Of a stretch of DNA of 64,000 bases, positions 53,057-64,000 are shown in pieces. Origin of the DNA: Paulinella micropora (taxonomy: Eukaryota > Cercozoa > Imbricatea > Euglyphida); contig BJOX01000170.1 in the NCBI GenBank assembly GCA_009731375.1, positions 612,706 to 676,705 on the forward strand. The letters are read 5' to 3'. A model generated the notes under the pieces. The model had not been told where the DNA came from, did no database searches, and was given only the letters and a program-made list of their open reading frames with translations. Numbering within the stretch: the first letter of the stretch is position 1; each line of letters starts with the position of its first letter. A program made the translations under genes and the position numbers.

Positions 53057-54110
53057 CATGTTCGCACCCCTGTCGGATAAATCATGCTTTGTCGGAACCA
53101 AGAGAAGTTGGGAGCTCATATTGGCAGGGTGGCTAGCAGACTCGATGTTAGCTGGTATAATTTTTTTTGGCATTTACGCAAATATTTGTGTTAGGGGAGT
53201 GTCCTGAATGCCATTCCTTGTTTTTTAAGCCTATTTTCTGCTCTCCCATCGGAATAAATCCTGGTTTGTGAGAACCAGGAGGAATTGGGAGCTCATATTG
53301 ACAGGGTGGCTAGCCCCAGACTCGATGTTGATGATGATATGTTTTGGAATTTATGCAAATTTTTGCGTTAGGGTGTCCAGAATGCCAAATTCCTTGTTTT
53401 TTTGGGAGTACTTGCCGGTGCCTCCGGCCATTGAACGTACCTGTCGACGGGGCAGGGAGTTCCGGGGGGAGGAACCCCAGCCCGGCGATTGTGCGTACCC
53501 GTTTTGGTCGCGGGTGGCAAACAAACCAGAAAGGCCTTGTGCCACAGGCGCCGTTTGCGTACACCAGAGGGAGTTAGTGGCTGATATTTGGTGTATCTGA
53601 CACTTCTTGATGAGCGCTCTTCGAAAATATAAAAATTGTGGCGCCGGGTGGAGTAGAAACCAGAAAATTTAGATTCTTGCGCCACCCGGCGCCGTTCGCG
53701 CACACCAGAGTGAGTTTGAGGCTGATGTTTGGTGTACCCGACACCTCCCGGTCGGTGCGCTCTCTTCGGAGATCCAAAAAGTTTTGGTGCCGGTTGGCAC
53801 AAAAACCAGAGATTTCATGTTTTTGTGCCACCAGAGCTTACACTTGCGTCTGCTGATACCTCCGGTAATTGAACGTACCCTGTCGACGGGGAAGGGGGGT
53901 CCGAGGGGCCCTCCCCCGAGATCCCCAGCCCGGCAATTGTACGTACCCCACGCGAATTAGCCGGCTCCAAAATGAATGGCTGAGAATGCTCCAAGGCTCT
54001 AAGAGTTGTGCCAGAAGGGTTTATGCCGGTTATCTTCGGCAATGGAACGTACCCTGTCGATTGTGGAAAGGGGGGGGTCCGGGGGAGGGGGGGGGGGGGG
54101 GGGGGGGGGG
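53056..54110. repeat. Dispersed poly-T-ended repeat (two copies) and GC-rich ~140-bp repeats
   Basis: Copies at 53056-53231 and 53232-53406 (gggagctcatattg(g/a)cag + ggtggctag ... ctcgatgtt) end in T runs. Then come GC-rich units with gcgccgtt(t/c)gcg and gctgat(a/g)tttggtgta at about 53550 and 53690, and two copies of a gaacgtacc(c)tgtcgacggg segment at 53434 and 53871. No gene; all lie within the intron 51750-55576. The stretch ends at a G run and a 10-N gap (54115-54124). Confidence 0.65.
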
Positions 54111-54293
54111 GGGCNNNNNNNNNNCCCCTAGTTATTATTATTGCTTTATTATAATATCTATCTATCTACCCACAGAGAGGTGACACCTCTTTCATTACAA
54201 AAATCAATCAATCAATCTATCTATCTATCTATCGATCTATCTATCTATCTATCTATCTACCTACCCACCTTTGTGTGCACATATCTATCTATC

Positions 54294-54296
<3 letters not shown>

Positions 54297-54342
<46 letters not shown>

Positions 54343-54392
54343 CATTATTATTACTATTATTATTACTATTATTACTATTATTATTATTATTA

Positions 54393-54441
<49 letters not shown>

Positions 54442-54481
54442 TACTATTACTATTATTACTATTATTATTATTATTATTATT
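54297..54481. repeat. (ATT)n microsatellite
   Basis: About 185 bp of tta/att with scattered act and atc units, ending at the SINE. Confidence 0.95.
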
Positions 54482-54712
54482 GGACACCGTGATAGCCCAG
54501 TGGTCAATTCTACCATCTGGGCCCTGTCGCCAGTTCGATTCCCGTCGGTGCCACCAGTATCTTCATTGAACATACCGGTCCGTCTGGAAGTGTTGGAACT
54601 GCCCGTGCGGGGGTGTCATTAGAGCCTATCGTCAATTCTTCGTACTCCCCTCACGGGTGAGACGGTGGAGGCACATGTGCAGATTTGCATCAGCCATTGA
54701 CAGAGAAGCACT
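54482..54712 (+). mobile_element. tRNA-derived SINE with (ATT)n tail
   Basis: The head ggacaccgtgatagcccagtg... contains an A box (TAGCCCAGTGGT) and a perfect B box (AGTTCGATTCC), 35-40 nt apart. The ends GACACCG and CGGTGCC pair like an acceptor stem and are followed by ACCA. The T stem pairs poorly and the sequence continues ~160 bp into a unique body (cataccggtccgtctggaag ...) and (ATT)n, so this is a SINE, not a working tRNA gene. Confidence 0.75.
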
Positions 54713-54732
54713 ATTATTATTATTATTATTAC

Positions 54733-54777
<45 letters not shown>

Positions 54778-54796
54778 CATTATTATCATTATTATC

Positions 54797-54864
<68 letters not shown>

Positions 54865-54943
54865 GGAGGCACATGTCCAGGATCTGGATCTGATGCCGTA
54901 GTCTGAGGAAGCCTATTATTATTATTATTAATATATTATATTA

Positions 54944-54985
<42 letters not shown>

Positions 54986-55000
54986 CAGCATCATCATCAT
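54713..55000. repeat. (ATT)n arrays with a short SINE tail fragment
   Basis: (ATT)n at 54713-54863 and 54915-54985. Between them, tggaggcacatgtccagg ... agcct repeats part of the SINE body (tggaggcacatgtgcag). Confidence 0.7.
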
Positions 55001-55100
55001 CATCATCATCATCATCACCATCCCTGAAAGGTGTTGGGAGCAGGGTTTAGGGGGTGTGGGGTGAGGGAGAACTTGGAAATTGTGTACCCCCGTCAACCCC

Positions 55101-55293
55101 CCGCATTTCCGCACCCCTGTGTCAATAAATCATGGTTCGTGGGAACCAGGAGGAGTTGCGAGCTCATATTTTCAGGGTGGCTAGCTCCGGACTCGATGTT
55201 GATGCTATATGGTCATTTTGGAGTTCACGCAAATATTTGCGTTAGGGGAGTGTCCTGAATGCAGGATTTTTTTTTTTTTTTTTTTTTTTTTTT
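55101..55293. repeat. Third copy of the poly-T-ended repeat
   Basis: Matches 53056-53231 (ccgcatttccgcacccctgt ... caaatatttgcgttagggga) and ends in ~27 T. Confidence 0.75.
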
Positions 55294-55576
55294 GGGGCTT
55301 CCGTTTCTGCACCCCTGTCATGTACATTAAATACATATATACATACATAATTACATACATACGTGCACATATACATATATATATATTTAATATGTATATA
55401 TACATATATATATGTATTTATATATATTATATATATTATATATATATGTATATATATATATTCATGTGTGTCTGTGTATATCATGTATATCATATATAGA
55501 TTAAAATAATCACTTTTACACTTTGCAAAATATATTAATGTTTCATATGTATGTATTTTTTATATATTCTATTTAG

Positions 55577-59763
<4,187 letters not shown>

Positions 59764-60103
59764 GTCCCAAATAGGCTCATAAAGTAACAATGCCCATGAT
59801 AATTGTAACAACAACAATAACAATAATATAACAATAACAGCAGCAGCAGCAGCAGCAAAAACAACAACACAAACAAAAACGTGAAAACGCAAAACAAGCA
59901 CAGTTCTTACAAACTGTGAAATAGTAAAAGGCGGCATCGCGCAAATCGTTCTACTGCCATTCACTTAATGTTTGTGCTTGTGCGGAGGTTCGCACCGTAG
60001 GCGTGGGGGCAAATGCGTCGCCCTTGATCCACAGCGGGTTTGTTTCGGTAGGTGTACATATGATGACCCTAAATGTATAATAATATGTATATGTGATTGG
60101 CAG

Positions 60104-62784
<2,681 letters not shown>

Positions 62785-63073
62785 GTACGTGTGCTATTAA
62801 TACAAGTTTACATAAAACTACACGCACACGCAGAAATATAAAGTATGTTATGTATGTATGTATATATGCGTGTATGTATGTATGTATGGTTGAATGTACA
62901 TATATATATATATATGCATATATATATATGTATATATGTGTGTGTATGTATGTATGTATGTATGTATGTATGTATGTATATATATATACATATATATTAT
63001 ATATATATGTATATATATACATATATATATATATATGTATGTATATATATGTATATATATATACATATATATA

Positions 63074-63985
63074 TCATTGTGGGTACTGTCATGTGTGGAG
63101 TTTATTGACGCAAGTAAAAAAATGACGTTTAATGAAGTCTTAGGTTTCTAGCTGCATATTTTTTTTCTTGCACTAGTCGCGTACTAAGTTATAGTGCTAG
63201 TGATAGGTCTTCTGCAAAGTATCAAGCACCAGTCATGTACCACTATGAACCCATCGTAACACTTACATGGCCGATAAAATAGCCATCTATAATGAAGGTA
63301 GGGACCCATTATGTCACTATGTTGGTCCCTACATTAATCACTTTCTCCAGCAAGGTCAACATGTGACGACTTAGGCCCGTTCTACACCACCCCGATTTCC
63401 GGGTTCTGGGTGTGAAATTGGCACACCACAGGCCAGACTTTTCAGGAAGTAAACCCAGAAAGTGGCCCCAGAAACCCGGAATTCTGGGCGGTGTAGAATG
63501 ACTCTTACATGCATGACATTCTCGCCAAATGTCATTGTCAACATGGACGCAAAAACTAAGAAGATGTAAGTTCCCACATTCCTTCAGCGAGTTTTTCATC
63601 ACCATGCCCAAATCTAGATAATATATACATATACATATGATTATACATATATATAATATTAGTCTTTTTTTTTTCTCTTGCGGCAATAAACTCCACACAT
63701 GACAGTACCCACAATGCTTCCAGAAAACAACTATAAGTGCATGACTGGCGCTCGAAACTTTGCACAATAACTATGACTAGTACTTTGACTTAGTGCTTCA
63801 ACTGTGAAAGAAAAAACCCCTCTTCTGATAATTTTATGTTTTTTCGAGCTCAACTTCATAACCAGTGTCTAAATCACGTTCATAAACTAAAGATATGACA
63901 GTACCCACAATGGCGCCAGCAAACAAAAAGACACGTGCATGATTGGCGCTCGAAACTTTGCACAATAACTATCACTAGTACTATT
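63074..63985. repeat. Inverted and direct repeat complex around a small MITE-like element
   Basis: Left arm 63074-63240 (cattgtgggtactgtcatg ... agcaccagtcatg) is the inverse of 63690-63790 (catgacagtacccacaatg ... gcatgactggcgctcg). A direct third copy starts at 63893. Between the arms, 63379-63511 has TIRs ttctacaccaccccgatttc / ccggaattctgggcggtg(tagaa), a ~130-bp MITE-like unit. No exon is recognised here. Confidence 0.6.
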
Positions 63986-64000
63986 ATTGTTGTTGTTATT

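Noticed and set aside
54482-54556. Functional tRNA gene
   Set aside because: The T stem does not pair, the anticodon arm is not normal, and the sequence continues into a SINE body with an (ATT)n tail.
55205-55499. ORFs rich in Tyr/Ile in ATAC/ATAT repeats
   Set aside because: Simple-sequence translation only.

Overview
The window is a repeat-rich piece of a nuclear genome from a unicellular eukaryote. It has spliceosomal genes with long introns, LINE and tRNA-SINE copies, huge microsatellites and scaffold gaps. I cannot name the species; a microalga or other protist fits best because the window carries an integrated polinton-like virus (PLV) / virophage-like element.

Layout. 1-1322: host flank with a TA-flanked MITE. 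1323-21029: the integrated virus, bounded by terminal repeats. From left to right it holds the C-terminal stub of a primase/SF3 helicase, an unknown frameshifted gene, a broken minus-strand gene, a giant fibre protein (repeats, discoidin-like domain, S74 chaperone), several small proteins, a large virion protein with a parvovirus-VP1-like phospholipase A2 domain (two breaks), a broken FtsK/HerA-type packaging ATPase, two unknowns, an intact double-jelly-roll major capsid protein, an intact penton/minor capsid protein, a second minus-strand structural-type protein, an F-box/zinc-ribbon-like small protein and an intact tyrosine recombinase. 21153-23377: a second copy of the same MITE and a 4x tandem array of a ~493-bp repeat. 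24690-30800: a minus-strand protein-kinase gene whose exons can be rebuilt across splice sites and whose exon ends have been copied inside microsatellites. 31300-43700: microsatellites, LINE reverse-transcriptase fragments, solo repeats and gaps. 43867 to beyond 62784: a plus-strand, multi-exon giant gene coding for six midasin/dynein-type AAA modules (only modules 1 and 5 keep good Walker motifs), two degenerate VWA-like domains and a C-terminal TIR-like domain.

Main result. The virus ends are unusual. The right end is a 391-bp inverted repeat with a 35-nt non-palindromic centre. The left end carries the same arm and the same centre in the opposite orientation (flip versus flop), followed by only 18 nt of the second arm and then the truncated helicase gene. 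A tyrosine recombinase with an R168-K195/196-R272-H301-Y310 set lies beside the right end, separated by a region with TTGGACA repeats that also occur in the terminal arm. This suggests hairpin (covalently closed or self-priming) viral telomeres, with the recombinase as a candidate telomere resolvase/integrase. Capsid, penton, fibre and recombinase genes are open while replication and packaging genes are broken, so the copy is probably a decaying provirus. The functional claims are inference from sequence reading; no searches were run.
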